In this document: positions 1 through 5,800 of the stretch, one piece after another | Position numbering within the stretch: position 1 is the stretch's first letter | How the letters are laid out: every line of letters starts with the position of its first letter | Origin: JAWWBG01 sp033721095 | GTDB lineage: Bacteria; Actinomycetota; Nitriliruptoria; Nitriliruptorales; Nitriliruptoraceae | DNA length: 13,163 nucleotides | Direction: 5' to 3' | NCBI GenBank assembly: GCA_033721095.1 | Contig: JAWWBG010000056.1 | Coordinates: 1-13,163, forward strand | Translations under genes and position numbers: made by a program | The notes under the pieces: model-generated | Databases searched by the model: none | Seen by the model: the letters and a program-made list of their open reading frames with translations, nothing else | Told to the model about the DNA's origin: nothing

Positions 1-707
1 ATTGCGGCGAGGACGGCGGCGGTCTCGCGGTCGAGCGAGTCCTCGAGCGCGCCGTCGAGGTCCTGGCCGGCCGGCGTGGACTCGACGGTGACGGTGGGAA
101 CGCCTGCCCCAGGCCGGACAGTCAGCTCGACGACGATCTCGTCGCTGGTGACCGGAGGGAACAGGAGGGCGGCGTGGCGAACCCGCAGGCCGGTGTGGCT
201 GACGTCCACCCGGGCACCGGGGGTCGCGGGCTGGAGGTCCTCCCAGCCCGACGGGAGCTCGATGCCGACCTCGACGACCTGCGGCAGGCCGACGCGCTCG
301 ACGACGTGCTCGGTGACCAGAGGGCCGGCGACGGCGATGAGCTGGTCGGCGGCCGTGCGGTCACGGACGGCCACGCGGACGGTCACGGGACCAGACGCAT
401 CGGTGAGCTCGGAGGCCTCGAGGCTGCGGCCGTCGGCGTCGGTGTAGAGGACGGCGACGTCAACGGGCAGGTCAGCAGCCTCTGGCGCAGCGGTCGCAGC
501 CCAGCAGTGGTCGGTCCCGGACACGGCTCGCGAGACATCGGCGATCTCGCCGTCGGCAGTCAGGTCGGCGCGAACGGCGACGGCGACAGGTCGTTGGGGG
601 GTGATGCCCCAGGCACAGCTGGGGGTGGCCGCGACGGCGGTGGGGACGGCGATGGCGATGGCCGTCGTCAGGCCGAGGGCTGCGGCGAAGGTGCGATTCC
701 GGGCCAC
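1..707 (-). CDS. Secreted protein of unknown function, 3' end beyond left edge
   Basis: The product is not recognised. The reading frame runs open from a GTG at 705-707 to the left edge, giving 235 visible codons. A strong AGGAGGA (712-718) lies 4 bases before the GTG and fixes the start. The first ~27 residues form a typical Sec signal peptide: a basic MARNR start, an Ala/Leu/Ile-rich core and a likely cleavage after AVA. Two cysteines follow in the early mature part (PSCAWG and DHCWAAT) and could form a disulfide. The rest is Val/Asp/Glu-rich with alternating hydrophobic residues, which suggests a beta-sandwich-like exported domain; that is inference. The plus-strand frames over it are Gly/Arg-rich and lack a signal peptide or good ribosome site. 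The gene diverges from the repeat protein at 1021, and a palindrome overlaps its putative promoter region. I see no enzyme motif. Confidence 0.78.
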   Translation of the reverse strand, partial: MARNRTFAAALGLTTAIAIAVPTAVAATPSCAWGITPQRPVAVAVRADLTADGEIADVSRAVSGTDHCWAATAAPEAADLPVDVAVLYTDADGRSLEASELTDASGPVTVRVAVRDRTAADQLIAVAGPLVTEHVVERVGLPQVVEVGIELPSGWEDLQPATPGARVDVSHTGLRVRHAALLFPPVTSDEIVVELTVRPGAGVPTVTVESTPAGQDLDGALEDSLDRETAAVLAA

Positions 708-734
708 CGGATCCTCCTGAATTCAGTCTCAGAT

Positions 735-756
735 TCAGATACATAACTGTATCTGA
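735..756. promoter_or_regulatory. 22-bp perfect palindrome, probable repressor operator
   Basis: Two perfect 9-base arms, TCAGATACA and TGTATCTGA, flank the spacer TAAC. The dyad lies 28 bases upstream of the secreted-protein GTG (minus strand). It overlaps a TTGTCA hexamer (minus strand, 759-754) that could be a -35 box, although no convincing -10 box follows it. Such AT-richer dyads between -35 and start are typical of TetR- or GntR-type operators, but no regulator gene is in the window. The half site resembles the palindrome in front of the P450 gene (TCAGATAC shared), with a spacer one base longer. Confidence 0.6.
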
Positions 757-866
757 CAACGGAACCGTACATACTCTCGGTATGCGGGTCAAGACCTGGC
801 GCTGGCCGATCGGACGGGGCGGGAGCGGGCCTCCGCAGGCCAAACCCGCCGAGCCGGCCAATGTCC

Positions 867-880
867 CGAACGCATGTTCG
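867..880. promoter_or_regulatory. LexA (SOS) box-like dyad
   Basis: The sequence CGAAC-GCAT-GTTCG is a perfect 5-base inverted repeat with a 4-base spacer. It matches the core of the Gram-positive/actinobacterial LexA consensus, (T)CGAACnnnnGTTCG(A). The outermost T/A pair is missing (C on both sides). It lies 140 bases upstream of the repeat-protein ATG and 160 bases upstream of the divergent secreted-protein GTG, so either gene could be its target. Other repressors also use short dyads, so LexA binding is inference from the consensus. Confidence 0.45.
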
Positions 881-904
881 CTCTCGACGCAGGGGGCCGG
901 CTGA

Positions 905-928
905 ATGCATCCAGAATCAGGGATGCAT
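905..928. repeat. 8-bp inverted repeat, ATGCATCC / GGATGCAT
   Basis: Perfect arms ATGCATCC (905-912) and GGATGCAT (921-928) surround an 8-base spacer. ATGCAT is itself palindromic, so the pair also reads as a direct repeat. It lies about 92 bases before the repeat-protein start and may be an operator or an mRNA hairpin in its leader. No known family is recognised. Confidence 0.4.
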
Positions 929-1020
929 CTGGCGCCGGAGTCGATTCTCGCGTCGCTGACGGATGTGATCCCGTCGGTATCCGATCTCTAGGGTCCAGCG
1001 CACCGACGGGAGGCTGCCCG

Positions 1021-1914
1021 ATGTCCACGACCACGTCCGAGACGCCCGGAACCGGGCCCGAAGCACGCCCGGCGAACCCCGATCGGCGACTCGGGCAACC
1101 GTGGATGCAGCACCCACTGCTGCTGCCTGCGGCTGTGTTCGCAGGTCTCGTCGTGGGTCTCGTCCTGGCGGTGAACCTGGCCACGAGCGCCATGCAGGAC
1201 GAGGTCATCGACCGGATCGTCGCCGCGGCCCAGGAGAAGATGGCCGACTTCGAGGACGAGGCCTTCCTCGAGACGCTTGCGGACCGGATTGCGATCGCCT
1301 CGGTGGACCAGATGGCGCTGACCGACGAGGAACAGGCCGCGTTCAACGAGCTGCTCGCGGGCAAGATCGCGGCCCTGAACGTCCCGGACGCCGCAACCAT
1401 GGCGGCCTCCCAGCAGGCCATCCAGGACGCCGTCATTGCCTCGGTGACCGACGCCGCGCTCGCCGGGATGGCCGATGCCGACATGGGCGCGCTGACGTCC
1501 GAGCTGATCGCGGGGATCACGGACTCGATCACGGATGGTGGGCTGAACGTCGACGTCGACGGCCTCATGGCCGACATGACGCCGCAGATCATCGACGCGC
1601 TGCTCGGTGACGTGGACATTGCCACGATGACCGCGGACCTCGCGCCCCAAATCGTCGACGCGCTGCTGGCCGACATCGACGTCGGCTCGATGATGGATGG
1701 AGTCCTCGCCGACATCGATGTCAGCGCGCTCATGGACGACGCGATGTCGAACGTGGACCTCGAGGCCGTGATCAGCGGTGCCGTGGCCGACATCGACTAC
1801 GGCGCCATGGTCGCCGACATCATGGAGGACGTGACGCCGCTGGACATCATGAACTGGATGTTCTGCTCGAGCTGGGACACGACGCTGCTGCCACTGCCCG
1901 ACAGCTGCCGGTGA
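1021..1914 (+). CDS. Single-pass membrane protein with tandem 13/21-residue Asp-rich repeats
   Basis: The product (297 residues) is not a family I recognise. The start is ATG 1021, preceded by GGGAGG 7 bases upstream; an in-frame ATG at 874 lacks such a site. The N-terminal ~30 residues are hydrophilic and Pro-rich. One transmembrane helix follows at about 33-53, with no signal-peptidase-like site. The rest (~58-275) is acidic, Ala/Met-rich and probably helical, lying on one side of the membrane. Residues 152-269 form a tandem array: three 21-residue units (152-172, 176-196, 197-217), then four exact 13-residue units (218-230, 231-243, 244-256, 257-269). Each 21-residue unit is a 13-residue unit with 8 residues inserted after position 7. 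Typical short units are DIDVGSMMDGVLA and DIDYGAMVADIME. Two cysteines near the C-terminus (282 and 296) could form a disulfide. The asp-x-asp pattern might bind cations, which is speculative. Confidence 0.82.
   Translation: MSTTTSETPGTGPEARPANPDRRLGQPWMQHPLLLPAAVFAGLVVGLVLAVNLATSAMQDEVIDRIVAAAQEKMADFEDEAFLETLADRIAIASVDQMALTDEEQAAFNELLAGKIAALNVPDAATMAASQQAIQDAVIASVTDAALAGMADADMGALTSELIAGITDSITDGGLNVDVDGLMADMTPQIIDALLGDVDIATMTADLAPQIVDALLADIDVGSMMDGVLADIDVSALMDDAMSNVDLEAVISGAVADIDYGAMVADIMEDVTPLDIMNWMFCSSWDTTLLPLPDSCR
1474..1827 (+). repeat. Coding tandem repeat array (3 x 21 aa + 4 x 13 aa)
   Basis: This is the DNA for the repeat array of the protein at 1021-1914. The units are strongly diverged at DNA level but keep phase, so the array is an old protein repeat and not a slippage microsatellite. 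Conserved positions in the short unit are [DN]-[IVA]-D at 1-3, a hydrophobic residue at 4 and 7, and a small or hydrophobic end. Confidence 0.7.
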
Positions 1915-1943
1915 CGACGCGATCGAGGCCCTCCTCCGACCAA

Positions 1944-1961
1944 ACGAGAACACGTTCTAGT
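1944..1961. promoter_or_regulatory. KstR-like operator upstream of the LLM oxidoreductase
   Basis: The dyad AC-G-AGAAC-AC-GTTCT-A-GT is palindromic over 18 bases apart from one pair (G1946/A1959) and the central AC. It fits the published KstR consensus TnnAACnnGTTnnA at seven of eight fixed positions. KstR is the TetR-type repressor of sterol catabolism in mycobacteria and rhodococci. The site ends 43 bases before the LLM-oxidoreductase ATG and overlaps the expected -35/spacer of the promoter whose -10 box is at 1969-1974, as expected for repression. No kstR gene is in view. Two AACnnGTT matches inside coding DNA (10526-10539 and 11064-11077) show that the short core alone occurs by chance; the extended symmetry and location make this one better. 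Confidence 0.55.
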
Positions 1962-1968
1962 CCGTGAA

Positions 1969-1974
1969 TAGGCT
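1969..1974 (+). promoter_or_regulatory. Putative -10 box (TAGGCT) of the LLM oxidoreductase gene
   Basis: TAGGCT fits the actinobacterial TAnnnT -10 pattern and would put the transcript start near 1981, about 24 bases before the ATG. No good -35 hexamer is present at the right distance; the KstR-like dyad occupies that place. Confidence 0.35.
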
Positions 1975-2004
1975 GTCGCCGGCCGACGAACCTGAAGGCT
2001 CACG

Positions 2005-2991
2005 ATGGTCCTGTTCCTGCCCCGGTACGACTTGCGCTGCCCGGAGTTCAGTGGGTGGAACCGCAACGACCTGTGGCGAGTGGCGCTGGACCAGGCCGCA
2101 TGGGCCGACGAGAACGGCTTCGACGCCATCGTGCTGTCCGAACACCACGGGGTCGACGACGGCTATCTGCCGGCCCCTCTGACCATGGCGGCAGCCGTGG
2201 CGGCCCGCACCAGGCGCGTCGGCATCATCATCGCGGCACTGCTGGCGCCGCTGCATGACCCGGTCCGCCTCGCGGAGCAGCTCGCGACCGTCCAGATCAT
2301 CTCGGGCGGCCGCCTGTCGGTCACGATGGGCCTGGGATACCGCGAATCCGAATACGCCATGATGGGCGTCGACTGGAAGCGTCGCGGGCAGGTCATGGAG
2401 GAAGGGCTGGCGACGATCAAGCGGGCGCTGGCGGGCGAAACGTTCGAGCACGACGGCCGGCCCGTGACCGTCACGCCGGTGCCGGACTTTCCGCCGGTCC
2501 TGCTCTACGGCGGCGGATCGATCGCGGCCGCGAAACGAGCTGCCCGACTCGACATGCCGTTCCAGCCACAACACGCCGCTGATGACATCGTGGCCGCCTA
2601 CCACGCTGAACGCGAGGCGTTGGGGCTGCCACCCGGCCTGGCCCTGCAGCCGCCCAAGGGCCCCGGCACGATCTACTGCGCGGCCGATCCCGACGAATTC
2701 TGGGCGAAGGCGGGCGAGCACCTGCTGTACGAGGCCACCGTCTACAGCTCTTGGCAGCAAGGCGTGACGTCCGCCGTGCATGACTCCAGCCAGACCGTCG
2801 AGGAGATGAAGAAAGCCGGCGTGTACGCCGTGATGACGCCGGACGAACTGATCGACTACTGCCGGACCCTCACTCCCATGGATGCCGTCCCGACCCATCC
2901 GCTCTGCGGCGGGATGCCCGAGGACCTGTCGTGGTCGAGCCTCGAGCTGCTCGCCTCCAGGGTGATCCCGGCCGTCAACGCCCCGGACTGA
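2005..2991 (+). CDS. LLM-class flavin/F420-dependent oxidoreductase
   Basis: This is a luciferase-like monooxygenase-superfamily enzyme (328 residues, usual length). It is expected to be a cytoplasmic TIM barrel using F420 or FMN. Visible signatures are the early strand and helix with DENGFDAIVLSEHHG (35-49), DPVRLAEQLATVQIISGGRL (85-104), GLGYRESEY (109-117), the RGQVMEEGL helix (127-135) and a PPVLLYGGGS strand near 163-172. The start is ATG 2005 with GAAGG about 8 bases upstream. The gene is monocistronic: a KstR-like operator lies in front and tandem hairpins behind. In mycobacteria many such enzymes act on lipids or cofactors of unknown identity. The substrate is unknown; a role in sterol-type catabolism is inferred only from the operator and the operon at 7228-13163. 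The family call is firm. F420 versus FMN use cannot be told from this sequence by eye. Confidence 0.88.
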   Translation: MVLFLPRYDLRCPEFSGWNRNDLWRVALDQAAWADENGFDAIVLSEHHGVDDGYLPAPLTMAAAVAARTRRVGIIIAALLAPLHDPVRLAEQLATVQIISGGRLSVTMGLGYRESEYAMMGVDWKRRGQVMEEGLATIKRALAGETFEHDGRPVTVTPVPDFPPVLLYGGGSIAAAKRAARLDMPFQPQHAADDIVAAYHAEREALGLPPGLALQPPKGPGTIYCAADPDEFWAKAGEHLLYEATVYSSWQQGVTSAVHDSSQTVEEMKKAGVYAVMTPDELIDYCRTLTPMDAVPTHPLCGGMPEDLSWSSLELLASRVIPAVNAPD

Positions 2992-2996
2992 CCGAA

Positions 2997-3037
2997 CCCG
3001 CGGCCACTCGCGCGGGCCGGCCGACCGATTCCGGTCG
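2997..3037 (+). terminator. Tandem GC hairpins after the LLM oxidoreductase gene
   Basis: The first hairpin has arms CCCGCG (2997-3002) and CGCGGG (3011-3016), starting 6 bases after the stop. The second has CGACCG (3022-3027), loop ATTC, and CGGTCG (3032-3037). There is no T run, which is common for actinobacterial terminators but weakens the call. Confidence 0.4.
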
Positions 3038-3118
3038 CACCCGAGCTGATCGTCATTCGTTGGGTTGCGCGAGGACGGTCAACGAGGTCGTCCGTACGCT
3101 CGATCGCTGCGGGATGGG

Positions 3119-4102
3119 ATGGACGTTCGCGGGCTGGGCCGACGCGCGTCGTGGATTCTCTGCGCCCTCCTGCTGGTCGCCGTCGTTGCCGATCCCGCGA
3201 CCGCGCGGGCCGGCCGATCCGCCACCGAGGACGCGGTTGCCGAGGCGCTCGTCTCGATGATCAATGCCGAACGCCAGGCACGCGGCCTCCCAGGCCTGTC
3301 GTGGGCATCCGACAGCTACGCCCAACAGCGAGCGGACGGGCAGCCGCAGGGACGCACCGACCGTCACGCCGGCTACTCGGGGCATGAGTCGGCGGCGGCG
3401 CAGGGCCTCGGATCCAACTGGTTCGCCGCCGAGGTCCTCTTCCATTCGCCGATCGGGAGCGCGGGCGACGCCGTGCGCGGCTGGATGGAGTCGGACGTCC
3501 ACCGCAACGTGCTGATGAACAGCGACATCACGGTGCTGTCAGTCGGGGTGGCCTGTCACGACGGCGCGCTCCACGCCGTCGGGCACGTTGGTTCCTCCTC
3601 GGGCGGGACCTACCGCGAAACGCCGCCGGGCACCGTGACGGCCGCCGAGGGTCCGGATTGCGAGTCGGCGCCGACCACGGCCCCGACGCCCGACCCGGAG
3701 CCTGTGCCGGAACCGGCGCCGATCCCCGCATCCGAGCCCGCGCCGACGCCCGACCCGGCCCGAACGCCGGAGCCCGCGCCGGAACCCTCGCCAGCGTCGC
3801 GCCCACCCGCCCCGACGCCCACAGCCATGCCGTCATCGTCCCCCGCGCCGACGCCGGTGCCCGTCGAGACAGCACTCCCACGGCGAGCGGTCAGCGAGGA
3901 CCCGGCCCCGGCGAGATCACCGTCCGAGGTCCTGGCCCTCGACGAGGTCGCAGCAGCACGTGTCGGTACGTCCGCCCATTCCTCGGGCCCGTCGGGCGGC
4001 CCACAGGTGGTCATCCTGCTGGCGGGGTTAGCGACGATCGTCGCGATGGCCGAGCGGCGTCGCGCCCGAGCCCGCAGAGGCTGGCCGGGGCACGACGGCT
4101 GA
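3119..4102 (+). CDS. Secreted CAP/SCP-domain protein with Pro-rich stalk and C-terminal membrane anchor
   Basis: The product (327 residues from ATG 3119) starts with a signal peptide: basic MDVRGLGRR, hydrophobic core to about 24, and cleavage probably after ATARA. Residues ~40-158 form a CAP (SCP/PR-1, YkwD-like) domain with an INAERQARGL helix (48-57), the HAGYSGHES stretch (83-91), AAEVL (103-107) in place of the usual AENI, and WMESDVHRNVLMNSDITVLSVGV (122-144). H83 or H89, E105 and H128 are candidates for the CAP cavity residues. Residues ~184-255 are a Pro/Ala/Glu/Thr stalk of P-x-P units suited to crossing the wall. One transmembrane segment (~296-310) and an Arg-rich tail follow, without an LPxTG motif. 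A TTG start at 3065 is possible but would put 18 charged residues before the signal peptide. The gene converges on a 51-residue membrane protein. CAP domains have varied and mostly unknown roles in bacteria. Confidence 0.85.
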   Translation: MDVRGLGRRASWILCALLLVAVVADPATARAGRSATEDAVAEALVSMINAERQARGLPGLSWASDSYAQQRADGQPQGRTDRHAGYSGHESAAAQGLGSNWFAAEVLFHSPIGSAGDAVRGWMESDVHRNVLMNSDITVLSVGVACHDGALHAVGHVGSSSGGTYRETPPGTVTAAEGPDCESAPTTAPTPDPEPVPEPAPIPASEPAPTPDPARTPEPAPEPSPASRPPAPTPTAMPSSSPAPTPVPVETALPRRAVSEDPAPARSPSEVLALDEVAAARVGTSAHSSGPSGGPQVVILLAGLATIVAMAERRRARARRGWPGHDG

Positions 4103-4135
4103 CGAGCGCGCCCGGCTCCCCGGTCGGGTCAGCCG
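4096..4135. terminator. Symmetrical hairpin over two convergent stop codons
   Basis: Arms CGGCTGAC (4096-4103) and GTCAGCCG (4128-4135) are perfect 8-base complements. Each arm contains the stop codon of one convergent gene: the CAP protein on plus and the 51-residue protein on minus. Inside lies a small CCGG-CTCC-CCGG hairpin (4112-4123). The structure reads the same way on both strands, so it may serve as a shared bidirectional terminator. No T run is present. Confidence 0.4.
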
Positions 4136-4284
4136 CTCAGCGGGCGATCGTCATCCACGATCCCGACGTGGTCGTCGTTCCCGAACACGGCTTCCTGGAA
4201 CTCCGTGAACCAGCCCTGCCGGCCGATCATGGCGATGATGGCGACGACCACGACGAGGTTGAGGAACAGCTGCATCCACTTCAC
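4129..4284 (-). CDS. Small single-pass membrane protein (51 aa)
   Basis: This is a short gene with a GTG start at 4282-4284, preceded by a GGGGGAGGGGA stretch (4292-4302) at normal distance. The product begins MKWMQLFLNL, has a very hydrophobic helix to about residue 20 (LVVVVAIIAMIG), and ends in an acidic tail with EAVFGNDDHVGIVDDDRPLSG. It is predicted to be one membrane helix with a cytoplasmic or external acidic tail; orientation is unclear. An alternative ATG lies three codons in (4275). A longer frame reaching 4401 is Arg/Ser-rich before this point and unlikely. No family is recognised. The good ribosome site, the clean hydrophobic block and the facing stop codons support a real gene. 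Confidence 0.62.
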   Translation of the reverse strand: MKWMQLFLNLVVVVAIIAMIGRQGWFTEFQEAVFGNDDHVGIVDDDRPLSG

Positions 4285-4385
4285 GCGCGCATCCCCTCCC
4301 CCGTTGGAGCATCCCGACGAACCTAAGGGCCACTCCGAGGGGCTGCAACGCCGATCCGGGCGCTTCGCCGCACACGTCGCGCTGG

Positions 4386-4401
4386 GTGAGGAGGTCCTCA
4401 C
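4386..4401. promoter_or_regulatory. 16-bp dyad GTGAGGA-GG-TCCTCAC
   Basis: Perfect 7-base arms flank a 2-base centre, too short for an RNA loop, so a DNA-binding site is more likely. It lies about 102 bases upstream of the miniprotein start (minus) and 120 bases upstream of the -35 box of the plus-strand gene. No regulator is known for this sequence. Confidence 0.3.
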
Positions 4402-4434
4402 GGCAGGTCAGATTCCGGGACGCTCTTCGCTCAG

Positions 4435-4455
4435 TCGCGCGCGTACATCGCGCGA
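4435..4455. repeat. Inverted repeat TCGCGCG / CGCGCGA
   Basis: Perfect 7-base arms surround a 7-base loop (CGTACAT). Self-complementary CG-rich strings arise easily in this base composition, so it may be chance. Confidence 0.25.
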
Positions 4456-4521
4456 CGAAGAAGGTGCCAGCGGGGCACAGCAGCCCATCTCCGAAGGACG
4501 CCGCATGCCCCGTGGTGCGCC

Positions 4522-4550
4522 ATGGACGCCCGAGCAACAGAGGTGTAGGG
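4522..4550 (+). promoter_or_regulatory. Promoter TGGACG-N17-TAGGGT of the LPASGGG/lipase operon
   Basis: A -35-like TGGACG (4522-4527) and a -10 TAGGGT (4545-4550) are exactly 17 bases apart. TAGGGT fits the TAnnnT pattern of actinobacterial housekeeping promoters. The transcript would start near 4557. That makes the TTG at 4555 unusable and supports the GTG at 4579 as the start. Confidence 0.5.
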
Positions 4551-4578
4551 TCTATTGCAGCGAGCTGGGGGGCGCGCT

Positions 4579-5784
4579 GTGGGGGCTTCACGACTCATTG
4601 CCACCGCGGTGACCATCATCGCGACACTCTTCGCGACAGCAGCGACGGCGACGCACGGGCACGCAACCGAAGGGCACCTCCGGGTCGCCCAAGCGCCGCT
4701 GCCGATCCTCGAGTACCAGGACGTGGACTCGCAACTGCAACTCCACGACTGCCTGCTCGCTGGCGCCATCAACCGCGACAGTGCCGCGAGGCTGCGCGAC
4801 GAAGGCTGGGTTCCGGAGGGGTATCCGATCCACGACCCGTTGCTCGGGCCGTTGGACGACGCCGATGCCGTGGTCTTCGCGTGGGCGTTCGAGTGCGAGC
4901 GGTCGACGGGGGCCGTGACCAGCTCCGAGTCGATCGGGCTGGCGTACACAGGTGTGGCGCTCGACTACACGAACCCGCTCGATCCCACCCAATGGCACAA
5001 CGTCATCGAACTGCCCATGCATTACATCGGGGCAACCGCGGGCCTGTGGGGGATCTATGTCGTCGGCGTCCACACGGACAACGGCGCGCTCAACGGCTTC
5101 CTCCGACGCGCCGGCTTCCCGTCCGAGCTGGTGCCTGCAATCGACATCGACGAGGAGCCCACCGGCGTCGACCTCGGCGAAATGTCGATCGAGGTCCCTG
5201 TCGAAGCAGACACCTGTGGTCCCATCGGCGACCTGCCGGGTGTGTACCACTCGCTGCCGGAGGAGCTCCGACCGCCCGAACCCGCCAAGACGTCGACGAC
5301 CGCGGTCGCCTCGCGAAGGCTCGGTTCGTTCGAGTTCGTCACGACGCCATCCGGCCACCACAACACGCTCACTCACTGCCACGACCAGGTGTTCTGGTAC
5401 GGACCACCGGACGATGCGGCGACGCTGCAGATGGTCATTCCGGCGGCGCGCGACCACTTCTGCCTGATGGACGTACCCACGGCGTGCGGCTCGATCAATG
5501 CCGAGGCGAACAGCGCGATGTCAGATTTCTTCCGGGCCGCTGGCGGGCCGGTCGCGTCCGATCTCACCATCGACCACGAACGGATCCCCGTCATCCACTT
5601 TGTCACCAATGGCGCAGCGGGGTCCGGGGACGCACCCGGGCCGAGCGTCGGGGCCGGCGGCAACGCGGCGGATGGCGGCGCCGGGACTCTGCCCGCCTCC
5701 GGGGGCGGCGCGGTGTTCCTGGCGATCGCGATCCTGACACTGGTCCACGTCGCGACGCGTCGCCAGGCTCGCGAGCCGGCCTGA
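4579..5784 (+). CDS. Exported LPASGGG-tailed protein of unknown function
   Basis: The product is not recognised (401 residues from GTG 4579, with a GGGGGG tract about 9 bases before it). The N-terminus is a signal peptide: MGASR, a hydrophobic core (6-22), then ATA-type cleavage sites near 22-30. The mature part has six cysteines (58, 106, 213, 267, 295, 303), consistent with disulfides outside the cell, and several His/Trp/Tyr-rich blocks such as PTQWHNVIELPMHYIG (136-151) and GHHNTLTHCHDQVFWYG (259-275). A Gly/Ala-rich linker (344-369) leads to LPASGGG (371-377), a hydrophobic segment and an RRQAREPA tail, the layout of a sortase or related surface-sorting signal. It is the first gene of an operon with the lipase, 16 bases between stop and start. 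The two probably act together outside the cell. The His/Cys-rich middle may bind a metal, which is speculative. Confidence 0.8.
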   Translation: MGASRLIATAVTIIATLFATAATATHGHATEGHLRVAQAPLPILEYQDVDSQLQLHDCLLAGAINRDSAARLRDEGWVPEGYPIHDPLLGPLDDADAVVFAWAFECERSTGAVTSSESIGLAYTGVALDYTNPLDPTQWHNVIELPMHYIGATAGLWGIYVVGVHTDNGALNGFLRRAGFPSELVPAIDIDEEPTGVDLGEMSIEVPVEADTCGPIGDLPGVYHSLPEELRPPEPAKTSTTAVASRRLGSFEFVTTPSGHHNTLTHCHDQVFWYGPPDDAATLQMVIPAARDHFCLMDVPTACGSINAEANSAMSDFFRAAGGPVASDLTIDHERIPVIHFVTNGAAGSGDAPGPSVGAGGNAADGGAGTLPASGGGAVFLAIAILTLVHVATRRQAREPA

Positions 5785-5800
5785 CGGGGAGGTTGCCCTG

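Larger units (their letters stand above)
708..1020. other. Divergent intergenic region, 313 bases
   Basis: This is the control region between the secreted-protein gene (minus) and the repeat-protein gene (plus). It holds the 22-bp palindrome (735-756), a LexA-box-like dyad (867-880) and an inverted repeat (905-928), each entered separately. A weak CATAC/GTATG dyad sits at 770-784. An upstream ATG at 874 is in frame with the repeat protein but lies inside the LexA-like dyad and has no ribosome site. I recognised no structured RNA family. Confidence 0.6.
4285..4578. other. Intergenic region between miniprotein and LPASGGG protein
   Basis: About 294 bases between divergent genes. It holds a 16-bp dyad, an inverted repeat and the promoter of the gene at 4579, each entered separately. 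The Arg-rich frames crossing it have no ribosome site or domain. No RNA gene is recognised. Confidence 0.5.

Noticed and set aside
174..746. Plus-strand Gly-rich 190-codon frame over the left-edge gene
   Set aside because: No ribosome site, low-complexity composition, and it runs through the palindrome. The minus-strand gene has a signal peptide and AGGAGGA.
789..1953. Minus-strand frames of 334 and 321 codons opposite the repeat protein
   Set aside because: One is Ser/Ala/Met-rich and the other His/Asp/Val/Arg-rich, with no domain or ribosome site. Their apparent repeats are the mirror image of the plus-strand repeats.
3065..3118. TTG start at 3065 for the CAP protein
   Set aside because: It adds 18 charged residues ahead of a normal signal peptide, with no good ribosome site; ATG 3119 is preferred, though its own site (GGGA) is weak.
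1983..4324. 11-base string CCGACGAACCT shared by 1983-1993 and 4314-4324
   Set aside because: Flanks do not align beyond a few bases and the two places have unrelated gene contexts; probably chance.
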